A stretch of 64,000 nt of DNA, from positions 62,001-126,000 of the forward strand of contig NZ_JBJGED010000018.1 of the NCBI RefSeq assembly GCF_045062745.1, given 5' to 3'. Positions 25,457-35,496 of this stretch are shown piece by piece; the first letter of the stretch is position 1, and the number at the start of each line of letters is the position of its first letter. The notes beneath the pieces were generated by a model. It was not told the origin of the DNA. It made no database searches and was given only the letters and a program-made list of their open reading frames with translations. This DNA is from Paenibacillus_AA sp045062745 (GTDB lineage: Bacteria > Bacillota > Bacilli > Paenibacillales > NBRC-103111). The position numbers and the translations under genes are program-made.

Positions 25457-28455
25457 GCCGGAGAGGGTACAGCAGGATTGCCATCGGCATCTTCTTCTTA
25501 TGTATGATAGGCTGGATCACCTGGCGGGCCGCCTCGGGGGACGGGGCGGCTATGCCGGTGCTCGCCGAGAAGGACATTCCGCTGTCCGAGGATGCGGCGG
25601 CTGGCCAATCTCCATCCTACGTGCAATGGCTGCGCACGGAGGCATCCCGGCCGAGTACGGGAGGAGCTAAGGTGGAGATCAAGGTGCCCGCGGTCCAATA
25701 CAGCGCGGCATCCGCCGAAGCCGGCATCGTGCGCCGCCAGGACCCGGCCCGCAACGCGGAAGTCGTAGAATGGAACAATGCGAAGGGCTGGCTCGAATGG
25801 AAGGTGGAGGTGCCCCAGGATGGCGTATATAATCTGGCCCTGGATTATATGCCGCTCGAAGGCAGCTTCTCCGAAATTGTCCGTGGAGTTCAGATCGACG
25901 GCTCCTATCCGTTTGCCGAGGCGGAGCGCATCGCGTTCGACCGGCAATGGAAGGACGCCAAGTATCCGTACGACCGCAATTCGATCGGGAACGAAATCCG
26001 TCCGGTCCAGCAAGAGATCCGAGTCTGGAGTATGATTCGGGCAGCCAATTATGCGGTGTCCTCGGAGCCGCTCCGCTGGCCGCTTACGAAGGGCGTGCAC
26101 ACGATTCGCCTCGTCGGCGTCAAGGAGCCGCTGGCGCTCGCCTCGCTCGCTCTCGTGTCGCCCGACCCGATTCCTACATACGCCGATTATACGGGCCGGC
26201 ATTCGACGGACGGTGGCCCGCGCGACTGGTTTGGGCAGATCGAAGCCGAGCGTTATACGAACAAATCCGCAGTCAGCACCCGCACGCTCAGTGTAGCCGA
26301 GCCGTTCGTATCCCCCGATGCGCACGGCAGACTCGTCTACAACGCGGTCGGCGGGACGTCCTGGGACAAACCGGGGCAGTCGATCGAATGGGAGATTGCG
26401 GTCCCCGCCTCGGGGTACTATGCGATCGATCTGAAATATTTTCAAGGCTACAACGGGAAGGCGAATGCTTACCGCACCGTGTTGATCGACGGCCAGGTTC
26501 CGTTTCAGGAAATGCTGCATTACCGCCTGGCTCCGAATACCGCGCTCCAGATTAAACCGATTGCCGGTCCGGATGGGAAACCGTACTTATTTTACTTAAC
26601 CGAAGGCAAGCATCGGCTCAAGCTGGTGGTCGACAATTCATTGATCCGTCCCGCGGTGCTGGCGCTTAACGAGATGGGCCGGCGCATCCAGTCGATCGAA
26701 CAAGAGATTCGCGCCCTGTCCGGCAATTACGGCTACGGAAGCGATCAGAACATCGATACGGCCCGCACATGGGATATCAAGAAGATTTATCCGGAGATGG
26801 AAAACAAGCTGCAGTCCGTCATCGATGACATGACCGTCGTACGCGACTACTTGCAGGGGCTGAATCAGGCTGTGACCGATCCGACGACCGCGCTCAGTAC
26901 GATCATCAACCAGATCGGAGAGCTCCGGCAGGATGTGAACGAGCTTCCCAATCGGATCGGCGAGTTCGGAGATATCGCCACGGTGCTGGGCACTTGGATC
27001 AAGTCGATCGAGAGCCAGGCGGTGCAGCTCGATTATATCGTCGTGCGAACGCCTGACACCGATCCCGGCTTCAAGGTCCCGAACACATGGGACAAGGTGA
27101 AGTATACGACGGCCAACTTCGTCCGCACGTTTTTCCAGAACTACAGCACCAATGAGCTGAACGACAAGAAAGCTCTCACGATCTGGGTGCAGCGCGGCCG
27201 CGATTACGTCGATTTGCTGCAAACGCTGATCGAGCAAGAATTCACGCCGAAGACCGGGATTAAAGTGAATGTCAACCTGATCCCGGCGCAGGGCAATCAG
27301 AATGTGCTCCTCATGGGGAATGCCTCCGGCGACCAGCCGGATCTCGCCCTCGGGGTCGGGATGGAGACGCCGGTCGACTTCGCCATGCGCGGAGCGGCTG
27401 AGGATCTCACCCGGTTCCCGGGCTTCGCCGAGGTAATGAAGCGATTCAATCCGGGCCTGATGCGCTCCTATGAATACGACCAAAAAGTATACGGCCTGCC
27501 CGAGACGCAAACGTACAACATGCTGTTTTATCGGACCGATATTTTCGACCGGCTGGGATTGAAGCCGCCGGATACTTGGGAAGACGTGATGAAGCTGCTG
27601 CCGTCGCTGCAGGAGAATGGGATGACGTTCAAATATCCGAAGACGATGGACAAAACGATCCACTCGAATTTGACGACGTCTACCGCCTACAGCTTTCACT
27701 ACGCGCTGCCGTATTACCAGCACGAGGCGGAGTTTTTCACGCCGAACGGCTTGCAGCCGCAGCTCACGACCGCCGAAGGGCTCGCCGCGTTCAAGCAGTA
27801 TACCGAGCTGTTCAGCAAATACAGCCTGCCTCAAGACGTCCCGGCGTTTATCAATCATTTTCGCTTGGGGGATATGCCGATCGGGATCAGCGACTTCATG
27901 CTGAACATTCAGTTGTCGGCCGCGGCGCCCGAGCTGGACGGCCGCTGGCGCATGCTCCCGCTGCCCGGCATCCGCCGTCCGGACGGGACAGTCGCGCGCT
28001 GGGCGCCGCAAGAGACGACGTCGGCCTTCATGCTGAAGAAGAGCGAGCGCAAAGAAGAGGCGTGGAAGTTCCTGGAGTGGTGGACGTCCGACGCCATTCA
28101 GAGCCGGTTCGGCAATGACATCGAATCGTTCGCCGGAACGGAATACCGGTGGTACACGGCCAATACGGCCGCGATGCAAAAGCTGCCCTGGTCGGAGGAT
28201 GATCTCAAGGCGCTGAACGAGCAAGACCGGTGGGCTAAAAATGTCCCGTACGTGCCCGGCTACTATTTCCTTACTCGGGAAATGGACTTTGCCTGGATCA
28301 ACACGGTCTTGGACGGCCAGCCGGGTAGAGAAGCGCTGGAGCAATCGGAAATGTCGCTCCGGCGCGAGATGATGCGCAAGCAAGAGGAGTTCGGCTTGAC
28401 CCCGGACGATAATTTGCATCTGGCGCCTTATACGAACCCTTACAGAAGGGAGTAA
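25453..28455 (+). CDS. giant membrane-anchored solute-binding protein with carbohydrate-binding-like N-terminal modules
   Basis: A 1000-residue protein starting at ATG 25453, which overlaps the ATPase stop. Instead of a lipobox it has an N-terminal membrane anchor (about 7-27). Two related beta-sandwich modules follow, about 75-230 and 265-420; both contain WEW/LEWKVEVPxxGxYxxxLxY patterns reminiscent of CBM6/CBM35-type domains. A helical region at 440-560 leads to a family 1 sugar-binding domain at about 574-980 (LTIWVQRGRDYVDLLQTLIE, DLALGVGMETPVDFA, YGLPETQTYNMLFYRTD). Ordinary sugar-binding proteins are about 420-550 residues, so this one is roughly doubled by the modules. It may capture long glycan chains and hand them to the permeases encoded immediately downstream. 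Confidence 0.85.
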   Translation: MSRRGYSRIAIGIFFLCMIGWITWRAASGDGAAMPVLAEKDIPLSEDAAAGQSPSYVQWLRTEASRPSTGGAKVEIKVPAVQYSAASAEAGIVRRQDPARNAEVVEWNNAKGWLEWKVEVPQDGVYNLALDYMPLEGSFSEIVRGVQIDGSYPFAEAERIAFDRQWKDAKYPYDRNSIGNEIRPVQQEIRVWSMIRAANYAVSSEPLRWPLTKGVHTIRLVGVKEPLALASLALVSPDPIPTYADYTGRHSTDGGPRDWFGQIEAERYTNKSAVSTRTLSVAEPFVSPDAHGRLVYNAVGGTSWDKPGQSIEWEIAVPASGYYAIDLKYFQGYNGKANAYRTVLIDGQVPFQEMLHYRLAPNTALQIKPIAGPDGKPYLFYLTEGKHRLKLVVDNSLIRPAVLALNEMGRRIQSIEQEIRALSGNYGYGSDQNIDTARTWDIKKIYPEMENKLQSVIDDMTVVRDYLQGLNQAVTDPTTALSTIINQIGELRQDVNELPNRIGEFGDIATVLGTWIKSIESQAVQLDYIVVRTPDTDPGFKVPNTWDKVKYTTANFVRTFFQNYSTNELNDKKALTIWVQRGRDYVDLLQTLIEQEFTPKTGIKVNVNLIPAQGNQNVLLMGNASGDQPDLALGVGMETPVDFAMRGAAEDLTRFPGFAEVMKRFNPGLMRSYEYDQKVYGLPETQTYNMLFYRTDIFDRLGLKPPDTWEDVMKLLPSLQENGMTFKYPKTMDKTIHSNLTTSTAYSFHYALPYYQHEAEFFTPNGLQPQLTTAEGLAAFKQYTELFSKYSLPQDVPAFINHFRLGDMPIGISDFMLNIQLSAAAPELDGRWRMLPLPGIRRPDGTVARWAPQETTSAFMLKKSERKEEAWKFLEWWTSDAIQSRFGNDIESFAGTEYRWYTANTAAMQKLPWSEDDLKALNEQDRWAKNVPYVPGYYFLTREMDFAWINTVLDGQPGREALEQSEMSLRREMMRKQEEFGLTPDDNLHLAPYTNPYRRE

Positions 28456-28458
28456 CCC

Positions 28459-29448
28459 ATGGAACCCGCACACTTGACCAAGGTCGCTACGACCCCGCCG
28501 GCAGCCGCCAAGCCGGCAACGCCTGCCATCCTGCGGCGGATTCGTCAATTCCTGCGAGAATGCTGGCGGGACCGGCTGTCCTACTTGTTTCTCGCGCCGT
28601 TCCTGCTGTGCTTCGCCTGCTTCATCATCATTCCCGTCTTCATGGCGGCCTTGCTCAGCGTCACTTCCTTCAACGGAATTGCATTTCCGCGGTTCATCGG
28701 CGTGAGCAACTTCATCTACATGCTCACGCAGGATATCGTGTTCATGAAATATACGCTGCCCAATACGCTCAAGTTCGCCATCATCGTCGGACCCGGCGGA
28801 TATGCATTGTCGTTTGTGTTCGCCTGGCTCATCCACCAATTGCCGAGAAGCATCCGCGACTACTTCACGCTTGCTCTCTACGCGCCGTCCATGGTGGGAG
28901 GCGTCGCTTTGTCCGTCGTGTGGGCGGCTACATTCAGCGGCGATCGGGTCGGGTATTTGAACAACGTGTTGATCCGTCTGGGAATCATCGATGCGCCTCA
29001 TCTGTGGCTGCAAGACCCCAAGTACCTAATGAACATTATGATTCTCGTTACGCTATGGACCAGCATGGGGGTCGGATTCCTGGCGATGCTCGGAGGCCTG
29101 CAGACGGTGAACACGGAGTTGTACGAAGCCGGCCGTCTGGACGGGATCAAGAACAGCCTGCAGGAAGTGTACTACATCACGATTCCGTCCATGAAACCGC
29201 AGATGCTGTTCAGCGCGGTTATGGCGATCGTCGGCACGCTCAAGGCCGGGGCGATCTCGACCCAGCTCACGGGACTCACGATCACGCCGAATTATGCCGG
29301 CCATCTCATCACGAACCACATCGACGATTACGCCTATCTGCGCTATGAATGGGGCTATGCGTCCGCACTCTCGGTCGTTCTGCTCATCATGAGCTACGCG
29401 CTGATGAAGACGAGCTACAAGCTGTTCGGTTCGAAGGGGGAACAATAA
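28459..29448 (+). CDS. sugar ABC transporter permease, MalF-type (pair 1)
   Basis: A 329-residue integral membrane protein. A proline/alanine-rich cytosolic N-terminus of about 45 residues precedes six predicted helices. The EAA loop that contacts the ATPase is visible as YEAGRLDGIKNSLQEVYYIT at about 220. Sugar permeases of this class work as heterodimers with a MalG-type partner, here the next gene. It begins three bases after the giant binding protein, with GGGAG upstream, so the two are probably one transport unit. Confidence 0.9.
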   Translation: MEPAHLTKVATTPPAAAKPATPAILRRIRQFLRECWRDRLSYLFLAPFLLCFACFIIIPVFMAALLSVTSFNGIAFPRFIGVSNFIYMLTQDIVFMKYTLPNTLKFAIIVGPGGYALSFVFAWLIHQLPRSIRDYFTLALYAPSMVGGVALSVVWAATFSGDRVGYLNNVLIRLGIIDAPHLWLQDPKYLMNIMILVTLWTSMGVGFLAMLGGLQTVNTELYEAGRLDGIKNSLQEVYYITIPSMKPQMLFSAVMAIVGTLKAGAISTQLTGLTITPNYAGHLITNHIDDYAYLRYEWGYASALSVVLLIMSYALMKTSYKLFGSKGEQ

Positions 29449-30306
29449 GTGATTCGTGCGCTTCGCAAGCAGCTGACCGTCTCCCGGATGTTCCTGATCG
29501 CCTTTCTAACCGTCTTAGGCCTATTTATGCTCATCCCGATCGTGTTTCTGATCAATAACGCCTTCAAGCCGCTGAGCGAGCTGTTCCTGTTCCCGCCGAC
29601 GATTATCGTCCGGCAGCCGACGCTTCGCAACTTCGAGCAGCTGCTGCTTCATACTTCCGCAGGACTCGTGCCGTTCACGCGGTATTTGTTCAACAGCGTC
29701 ATTGTGACCGCCGTTTCGACGGTATCGGTCATCCTGGTCAGCACGATGGCGGGATATGTGCTGTCGAAGCACCGGTTTCATTTCAAGACGCTGATCATGG
29801 CCATGATCATGCTAGCGCTGATGTTCGCGCCGGAAACCGTAGCGATCCCACGGTATCTAGTGGTAAGCTTCTTGGGCTTGAAAGACACCTATTTCGCCCA
29901 TGTGCTGCCCTTCATCGCTTCGCCGGTGGCGGTATTCCTGATGAAACAGTTTATCGATCAAATTCCCGACTCGCTGACGGAGGCGGCCAAGCTGGACGGG
30001 GCGGGGGACATGTACATTTTTACACGCATCATCATTCCGCTCACCGCTCCGGCGGTCGCTACCGTGACGATCATTACGTTTCAGGCGGTCTATCTGGACG
30101 TGGAGACTTCAACGCTTTACACGACCAAGGAAACGATGAAGACGCTGGCCTTCTACGTGACGAGCTTGACGTCGGGCGTTCCCGGCGTGGCGGCCGCCGG
30201 TATGGCGGCAGCCGTCGGTCTGCTGATGTTTTTGCCGAACCTCATCTTATTCTTGCTCTTCCAGCGGAAGATGATCGAGACGATGCTGCATTCGGGAGTG
30301 AAGTAA
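29449..30306 (+). CDS. sugar ABC transporter permease, MalG-type (pair 1)
   Basis: A 285-residue membrane protein starting with GTG immediately after the previous stop codon; AAGGGGG lies upstream. Six predicted helices and the EAA loop TEAAKLDGAGDMYIFTRIII (about 180) identify it as the inner-membrane partner of the preceding permease. The C-terminus ends in the usual FQRKMIETMLHSGVK-type tail of this class. Confidence 0.9.
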   Translation: MIRALRKQLTVSRMFLIAFLTVLGLFMLIPIVFLINNAFKPLSELFLFPPTIIVRQPTLRNFEQLLLHTSAGLVPFTRYLFNSVIVTAVSTVSVILVSTMAGYVLSKHRFHFKTLIMAMIMLALMFAPETVAIPRYLVVSFLGLKDTYFAHVLPFIASPVAVFLMKQFIDQIPDSLTEAAKLDGAGDMYIFTRIIIPLTAPAVATVTIITFQAVYLDVETSTLYTTKETMKTLAFYVTSLTSGVPGVAAAGMAAAVGLLMFLPNLILFLLFQRKMIETMLHSGVK

Positions 30307-30330
30307 GATGGAGAGAGAGGGGGTCCGCCT

Positions 30331-32388
30331 ATGATCGGCCGGTTCGCATCGGGGTTATGGAAATTCAATGTCAAGCTGTTCACGGTGCTAATCTTGTTCG
30401 GCCTGATAGCGCCGACGGCCGCTTCGGCCAAGCTGCCTTACAATACGTATTACGTCGATCCGCTCACGTACAAGATCAATCGGATTCAGCCCATCTATGT
30501 CCCGGACCGCATCGTCGACGGCAACGGCATGAAGGTGCCGCTCTCCGCGCCGAGCGACTTGTTCATCGCGGACAACGACCACGTCTACGTGGCGGATACG
30601 GGCAACAATCGCGTCGTCGAATTGGACCCGGAGGGCCGCTATATTCGCAGCATCGGCGAAGAAGAGGGACCGGGCAAGCTGAACCGACCGGAAGGGGTGT
30701 TCGTCGCCAAGGACGGCACGATCTACGTGGCGGATACCGCAAGCGAGTCCATTGTGAAATACGCTGCGAACGGCAAGGTGGAGCGAGTCTTCACGAAGCC
30801 GGAGTCGGCTCTGCTCGGCAAGGACTACTTCTTCCTGCCGACGAAGCTCGCGGTCGATAACCGGGGGTTCATGTATGTGGTCGTGAAGGATACGTACCAA
30901 GGTCTCGTGCGGATGAATCCCGAGGGGAGCTTTACGGGATTTTTCGGGGCGAACAAGGCGAAGCTGGACTGGCTGGACCGGGTGAAACGTGCAATGCTGA
31001 ACAAGGTGCAACTGGCTAAAGAAGTGGCGAAGCGCCCGAACTCGATCGAGAACGTAACGCTGTCGGACGAAGGGTTCCTGTTCACGACCAGCATGGGGAA
31101 GGGGAACGACGGGCAGATCAAAAAATTAAACGCCGGCGCAACCGACGCCTTCAAGAACAAACCGTTCCGCGAGCAGCAGCTCGTCGATACGGCGGTCGAC
31201 CGCAACGGTTTCTTGTACGGCATGAATCGCCAGTTTAATGAGATCTCCATCTATGACCCGACCGGCAACGTCATGTTTTACTTCAGCGAAGGCGACAAGA
31301 ATGCCCGTCAGCTCGGCGTGACGAGCTTCGCGAGCAGCATTGCCGTGAACGGGAAGAACGAGCTGTGGGTCGCGGATAGCCGGTCCAATCTCATTCATGT
31401 GTTCGCCCGCACGAGCTTCGGCGATACGTTCCTGACGGCCGCCCATTATTACTTCGAGGGCGATTACGAACAGAGCAAGACGTATTGGGAAGAAGTCGTG
31501 CGCCAGAACGGGATGCTGAACATTTCGTACAACGGCTTGGGGAAAATTGCCCTTCATGAGAAGCAATACGAGACGGCACTCGGTTATTTCCAACAATCGT
31601 ACGATGCCCAGGGCTACTCGGACGCGTTCTGGAACATCCGATACGAGTGGATTCAGAGCCACTTCATCCTCGTCGTTCTGATCGCCGCCGTCGCGGTCTG
31701 GGTCCTCGTATTCGCGGGGAAACGGGGGAAGGCGTTTGTGGCCCGGCGGACATGGCCCGGCTTAGCGGTTCGCTACGCGGGTGAGCTTCGGGACTCGCTC
31801 TATGTGATGATCCATCCTTACCAAGGCTTTTACCGGCTCAAAGACTGCAAAGTTTCGTGGTTCGTTCTCTTGCTGCTGCTCGCACTCGCCGTGGGCGTTC
31901 ACATCTGGTCCATTTTCGGCTCCGGGTTCATCGCCTATCCGTTCGATCTTGGCACTTATAATCTCAAGTGGTCGTTAACCGTATTGATCGTGCCTTGGGC
32001 CACATGGGTGCTTGCCAATTACCTGGTCAGCGCGGTGAAAGGTGGAGAGGGGCGGTTCCGCGAAGTGTTCCAAGCGAGCACGTTCGCCATCGTTCCGTAC
32101 ATCGTGCTGAAGGTCCCTGCCGTCCTGCTGTCGAATGTGGTCGTCCTGGAAGAATGGATCCTGATTGATTTGATTCATCGCATTCTGTGGATTTGGATCA
32201 TCGTTCTGTTCTTCGTCATGACGCAGGTCATTCATAACTTTGATTTCGTCGAGGCGATCAAAAATGCGGGCATCACGTTGTTCACGATCGGAGTCATATG
32301 GGTATTCGTCCTGATCATGACCGGACTCGGCATCAACCTGTACGACTTCCTGGATCAGATGTACCGGGAGGTGACCTTCAATGGCTAG
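30331..32388 (+). CDS. NHL-propeller/TPR/Yip1-like membrane protein
   Basis: A 685-residue protein. An N-terminal signal/anchor (about 9-33) precedes an extracytoplasmic NHL beta-propeller at about 60-355, with repeated VYVADTGNNRVVELDPEGRY and IYVADTASESIVKY blades. A TPR-like helical pair follows at about 370-430 (YEQSKTYWEEVVRQNGMLNISYN, KQYETALGYFQQSYD). The C-terminal third holds a hydrophobic helix at about 440-460 and then a Yip1-like bundle of about five helices. It is encoded between two ABC permease pairs and overlaps the next gene by 8 bases. No transport or enzymatic activity is established for this combination; an accessory role in glycan uptake at the membrane is inferred from position only. 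Confidence 0.78.
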   Translation: MIGRFASGLWKFNVKLFTVLILFGLIAPTAASAKLPYNTYYVDPLTYKINRIQPIYVPDRIVDGNGMKVPLSAPSDLFIADNDHVYVADTGNNRVVELDPEGRYIRSIGEEEGPGKLNRPEGVFVAKDGTIYVADTASESIVKYAANGKVERVFTKPESALLGKDYFFLPTKLAVDNRGFMYVVVKDTYQGLVRMNPEGSFTGFFGANKAKLDWLDRVKRAMLNKVQLAKEVAKRPNSIENVTLSDEGFLFTTSMGKGNDGQIKKLNAGATDAFKNKPFREQQLVDTAVDRNGFLYGMNRQFNEISIYDPTGNVMFYFSEGDKNARQLGVTSFASSIAVNGKNELWVADSRSNLIHVFARTSFGDTFLTAAHYYFEGDYEQSKTYWEEVVRQNGMLNISYNGLGKIALHEKQYETALGYFQQSYDAQGYSDAFWNIRYEWIQSHFILVVLIAAVAVWVLVFAGKRGKAFVARRTWPGLAVRYAGELRDSLYVMIHPYQGFYRLKDCKVSWFVLLLLLALAVGVHIWSIFGSGFIAYPFDLGTYNLKWSLTVLIVPWATWVLANYLVSAVKGGEGRFREVFQASTFAIVPYIVLKVPAVLLSNVVVLEEWILIDLIHRILWIWIIVLFFVMTQVIHNFDFVEAIKNAGITLFTIGVIWVFVLIMTGLGINLYDFLDQMYREVTFNG

Positions 32389-34603
32389 CCGGTTACGGCT
32401 TACGAAGCGGCGGCTGCAAGCATTGGCCGGAGTGGTGCTTCTCCTCGTCTTAGCGGCACTATGGGTGGCGAACCGGAATACGCTGCCAACACTTACATCG
32501 ATGCAGATCGAAGCACCCCCTTCCGGAGGGCTGCCTGTCGTACAGGGGGCCGAATGGAAGGCGGGGTCCGTCGATGCCGAAGGGTTCGCGGCCGCAGCGG
32601 AAAACGCGCGCTTCGCCCTGCTGCTCGATCCCAAGACGAGCCAGATCGCCGTCAAGGACAAACGGAGCGGCTACTTGTGGCGAAGCAATCCGCCTAACGA
32701 GAAGCTCGCGCAGGAGACGGTGAAGGGAACACTGCTGGAGAACCTGCACTCCCCCTACATCCTGGAGTATACGTCGGGTACGGAGACGAAGCGGTCGGTG
32801 ACGAACGTGCAGGATCCCAAGATCGCCATCCGCTATACCGCTATGGGGAATACCGGGATTCAAGCCACTTACACGCACCCGGATCTGCAAGTCGCGATCG
32901 TGATTCAATACGTGTTAACCGATCGCGGGGTGGAAGTGCTCGTACCGAGCGAAGGGCTCTCGGAGACGGGGAACGTCCGTATCTTTGCGTTGAATGTGCT
33001 GCCCTTCTTCGGCGCGGTGTCGCGGACGGAGGAGCCCGGCTACTTGTTCGTGCCCGACGGACCGGGCGGTCTCGTATACTACGATCGCAAGAGACCGGCA
33101 ATCGGGACGGTCTATGATTTTCCCATCTACGGGGAGGATCCGGCCAACATCAAGATGACCGAGCGCAAAACGCCGCGGGAACAAATTACGTATCCGGTGT
33201 ACGGGTTGAAGCGGGGGAACGAGGCGTTCCTCGCCATCGTGAAGGAAGGCCAGTACTCCGCGTCGGTCAAAGCCGTCCTGCCGGGCAACATCTCGAGCTA
33301 CAATACGGTAAGCGCCAATTTCAGCTACAGGCAGGAATACGGTCGTAAAGTAAGCGGCATTACGAAGGAGGTCGTGAGCACGATCCAGAAGGATCGCATT
33401 CATGAAGACCGCCGCGTGGAATACCGGCTCTTATCCGGCGAAGACGCCGATTATGTCGGGATGGCGCATGCGTATCGCACCTACCTTGAGGAGAGCAAGC
33501 GCCTCGCGCCGCCGCTGCCGGCCAAGGACCGGATCCCTCTGCAGCTGTCTATCGTCGGCGGAGCGACCAAGCCGAAGTTCGGCGGGAAGCAGTACGAGGC
33601 GACGACCACGTTCGCGCAAGCGGAATCGATCGTTGACGATCTTCTAAGCAATGGCGCAGCGAATATCCGGGTGACTTATCAAGGGTGGCAGAAGAGCGGG
33701 CTCGCCCAGTCCGATGAACGATTCCCGATCGCTCCGGCGCTCGGAGGTACCGAAGGGGCGAAGCGGTTCATCCAATCGATGCACGGGAAGGGCATTCAAG
33801 TGTGGTTCGAGGATTATGCGGCGTGGAAAAATCCGGAGTCTACGTCCTTCTACCTGAAATCCGACGGCATTCGCAGCATGGATACGTCCGTCCTGCAAGC
33901 CCAGTCCGGCCGGTTCATCGTAGAGCCGGTGAAGATCGTGCGCGGGATGAAGGAAGTCATCGAGCGGCTGAAGGGACTCGGGGTGGACGGCATTCATTAC
34001 GTCGACGGGCCGGGCAGCCTGCTGTACAGCGACTACAACCCCCGCTCCCCGCTGACGAGGCAGGACACCGCGTACTACTATGAACAGCTGCTGGATTATA
34101 CCCGTACCCAGCTGGGCGAAGTCGGAGTCGTGCGCGGGGAAGACTATTCGCTCGGTCATGCCGGGATGATCGAGGAGCTGCCGTTCTCATCGAGCTACGA
34201 TATCATGATCGACGAGACGGTGCCGTTCTATCCGATCGTCGTCCACGGCACGGTCGAATATACGTCGACAGCCGGCAACCTGAGGGACGTCTATGACGAG
34301 CAGCTTCTGAAAGCGATCGAATACGGAGCGATTCCATTCTTCCGGCTCACTTATGCGGAGAGCCGCGTTCTGAAAGAGTCGGATTACGATTGGATCTATA
34401 GCGGAGAATACGCCGTGTGGAAAGACCGGATTGTGGACGAGTACAAGAAGTTCGATCGATTGGCTTCGGTCTACAACCAGCCGATCCGCGATCATGAGCG
34501 GGTGTCGGAAGGCGTCTACCGAACGACCTATGCGGACGGAACCGCCGTGACCGTGAACTACAACACCAAGCAATTCGACGTTGCGAAAGGAGGAGTCCGA
34601 TGA
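32381..34603 (+). CDS. DUF5696-like membrane-anchored protein
   Basis: A 740-residue protein with an N-terminal anchor helix (about 12-30) and a large extracytoplasmic part. The N-terminal half is beta-rich (ALLLDPKTSQIAVKDKRSGYLW). The C-terminal half, about 395-720, looks like a TIM barrel with acidic residues at strand ends (VWFEDYAAW, GVDGIHYVDGPG, YDWIYSGEY). From memory this resembles DUF5696, found in Paenibacillus sugar-transport operons; it may be a glycoside hydrolase-like enzyme acting at the membrane surface. It overlaps both neighbours by 4-8 bases, so it is tightly coupled to the NHL/Yip1 protein and to permease pair 2. Confidence 0.75.
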   Translation: MASRLRLTKRRLQALAGVVLLLVLAALWVANRNTLPTLTSMQIEAPPSGGLPVVQGAEWKAGSVDAEGFAAAAENARFALLLDPKTSQIAVKDKRSGYLWRSNPPNEKLAQETVKGTLLENLHSPYILEYTSGTETKRSVTNVQDPKIAIRYTAMGNTGIQATYTHPDLQVAIVIQYVLTDRGVEVLVPSEGLSETGNVRIFALNVLPFFGAVSRTEEPGYLFVPDGPGGLVYYDRKRPAIGTVYDFPIYGEDPANIKMTERKTPREQITYPVYGLKRGNEAFLAIVKEGQYSASVKAVLPGNISSYNTVSANFSYRQEYGRKVSGITKEVVSTIQKDRIHEDRRVEYRLLSGEDADYVGMAHAYRTYLEESKRLAPPLPAKDRIPLQLSIVGGATKPKFGGKQYEATTTFAQAESIVDDLLSNGAANIRVTYQGWQKSGLAQSDERFPIAPALGGTEGAKRFIQSMHGKGIQVWFEDYAAWKNPESTSFYLKSDGIRSMDTSVLQAQSGRFIVEPVKIVRGMKEVIERLKGLGVDGIHYVDGPGSLLYSDYNPRSPLTRQDTAYYYEQLLDYTRTQLGEVGVVRGEDYSLGHAGMIEELPFSSSYDIMIDETVPFYPIVVHGTVEYTSTAGNLRDVYDEQLLKAIEYGAIPFFRLTYAESRVLKESDYDWIYSGEYAVWKDRIVDEYKKFDRLASVYNQPIRDHERVSEGVYRTTYADGTAVTVNYNTKQFDVAKGGVR

Positions 34604-35496
34604 TCGGCAAGCTCGAGCGGCGCAAAGCATACATCAAGCTTCTCCTGAGGGAGTACGGGGTCGGCTATTTATTTTTGCTGCCCTGGATCGTCGGCTTCTC
34701 CTGTTTTGTTGCTTTTCCGGTGGGGTGGTCCCTGTACAACAGCTTCAACAAAGTGCTGATCTCGAGCGGGAGCTTTAAATACCAGTGGGTGGGGTTGGAC
34801 AATTACAAACGGATGCTGATTACGGACAACGCCTACCCGATTGTGCTGTATTCGCTTTTTCAGGAAATGCTGATCATCATTCCGCTTATTCTTATCTTTT
34901 CGTTTTTCGTCTCGCTCGTGTTGAATCAGAAGTTTCCGGGCCGGGGCTTGATGCGAGCCGTCTTCTTCCTACCGGTCATCTTCGCCACGGGGCAAGTGCT
35001 GATGGAGTTGTTCGCCCAGGGGGCGGGCGAGGTGCCGTTCATGGATCAGTACGACCTGGCTCCGATCCTCCAGCAGTATTTCAGCGAACGTACGGCGAAT
35101 ACGCTCATGACGGTATTGAGCCGGGCCGTCATCATCCTCTGGTACTCCGGCGTGCAGATTCTGATCTTCATAGCCGGGTTCCAGACGATCCCGAAGTCAA
35201 TCTATGAGGCGATACGCGTAGACGGCGCCACTCCTTGGGAGAGCTTCTGGAAAGTTACGTTTCCCGGCATGCTGCCCTTCATCGGGCTGAACGCGGTGTT
35301 CACGATCGTCGATTTGTTCACCTTCCCGTTCAATCCGGTGCTGCAGATCATCAAGAATAACATGTTTTCTCCCACCACGGGGTACGGGTATGCGAGCGCA
35401 CAGGCGTGGCTGTACTTCCTGCTCATCCTGATCCTGCTGGGCATCACCTTGTGGCTCACTTACCGCGCGACGAAAGGAAAGGGGGGACTGCGGTGA
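34600..35496 (+). CDS. sugar ABC transporter permease, MalF-type (pair 2)
   Basis: A 298-residue membrane protein with six predicted helices. The EAA loop reads YEAIRVDGATPWESFWKVTF at about 205. It starts within the stop codon of the DUF5696-like gene. It differs clearly from the pair 1 permease, having a shorter N-terminus and a different loop, so it is not a recent duplicate. It should pair with the next gene. Confidence 0.9.
   Translation: MIGKLERRKAYIKLLLREYGVGYLFLLPWIVGFSCFVAFPVGWSLYNSFNKVLISSGSFKYQWVGLDNYKRMLITDNAYPIVLYSLFQEMLIIIPLILIFSFFVSLVLNQKFPGRGLMRAVFFLPVIFATGQVLMELFAQGAGEVPFMDQYDLAPILQQYFSERTANTLMTVLSRAVIILWYSGVQILIFIAGFQTIPKSIYEAIRVDGATPWESFWKVTFPGMLPFIGLNAVFTIVDLFTFPFNPVLQIIKNNMFSPTTGYGYASAQAWLYFLLILILLGITLWLTYRATKGKGGLR

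Noticed and set aside
26638..29013. 791-codon open frame on the minus strand across the binding-protein and permease genes
   Set aside because: It is antisense to two overlapping, clearly recognisable ABC genes, is rich in Arg/Gln/Asp as expected from a GC-rich shadow frame, and has no ribosome site.
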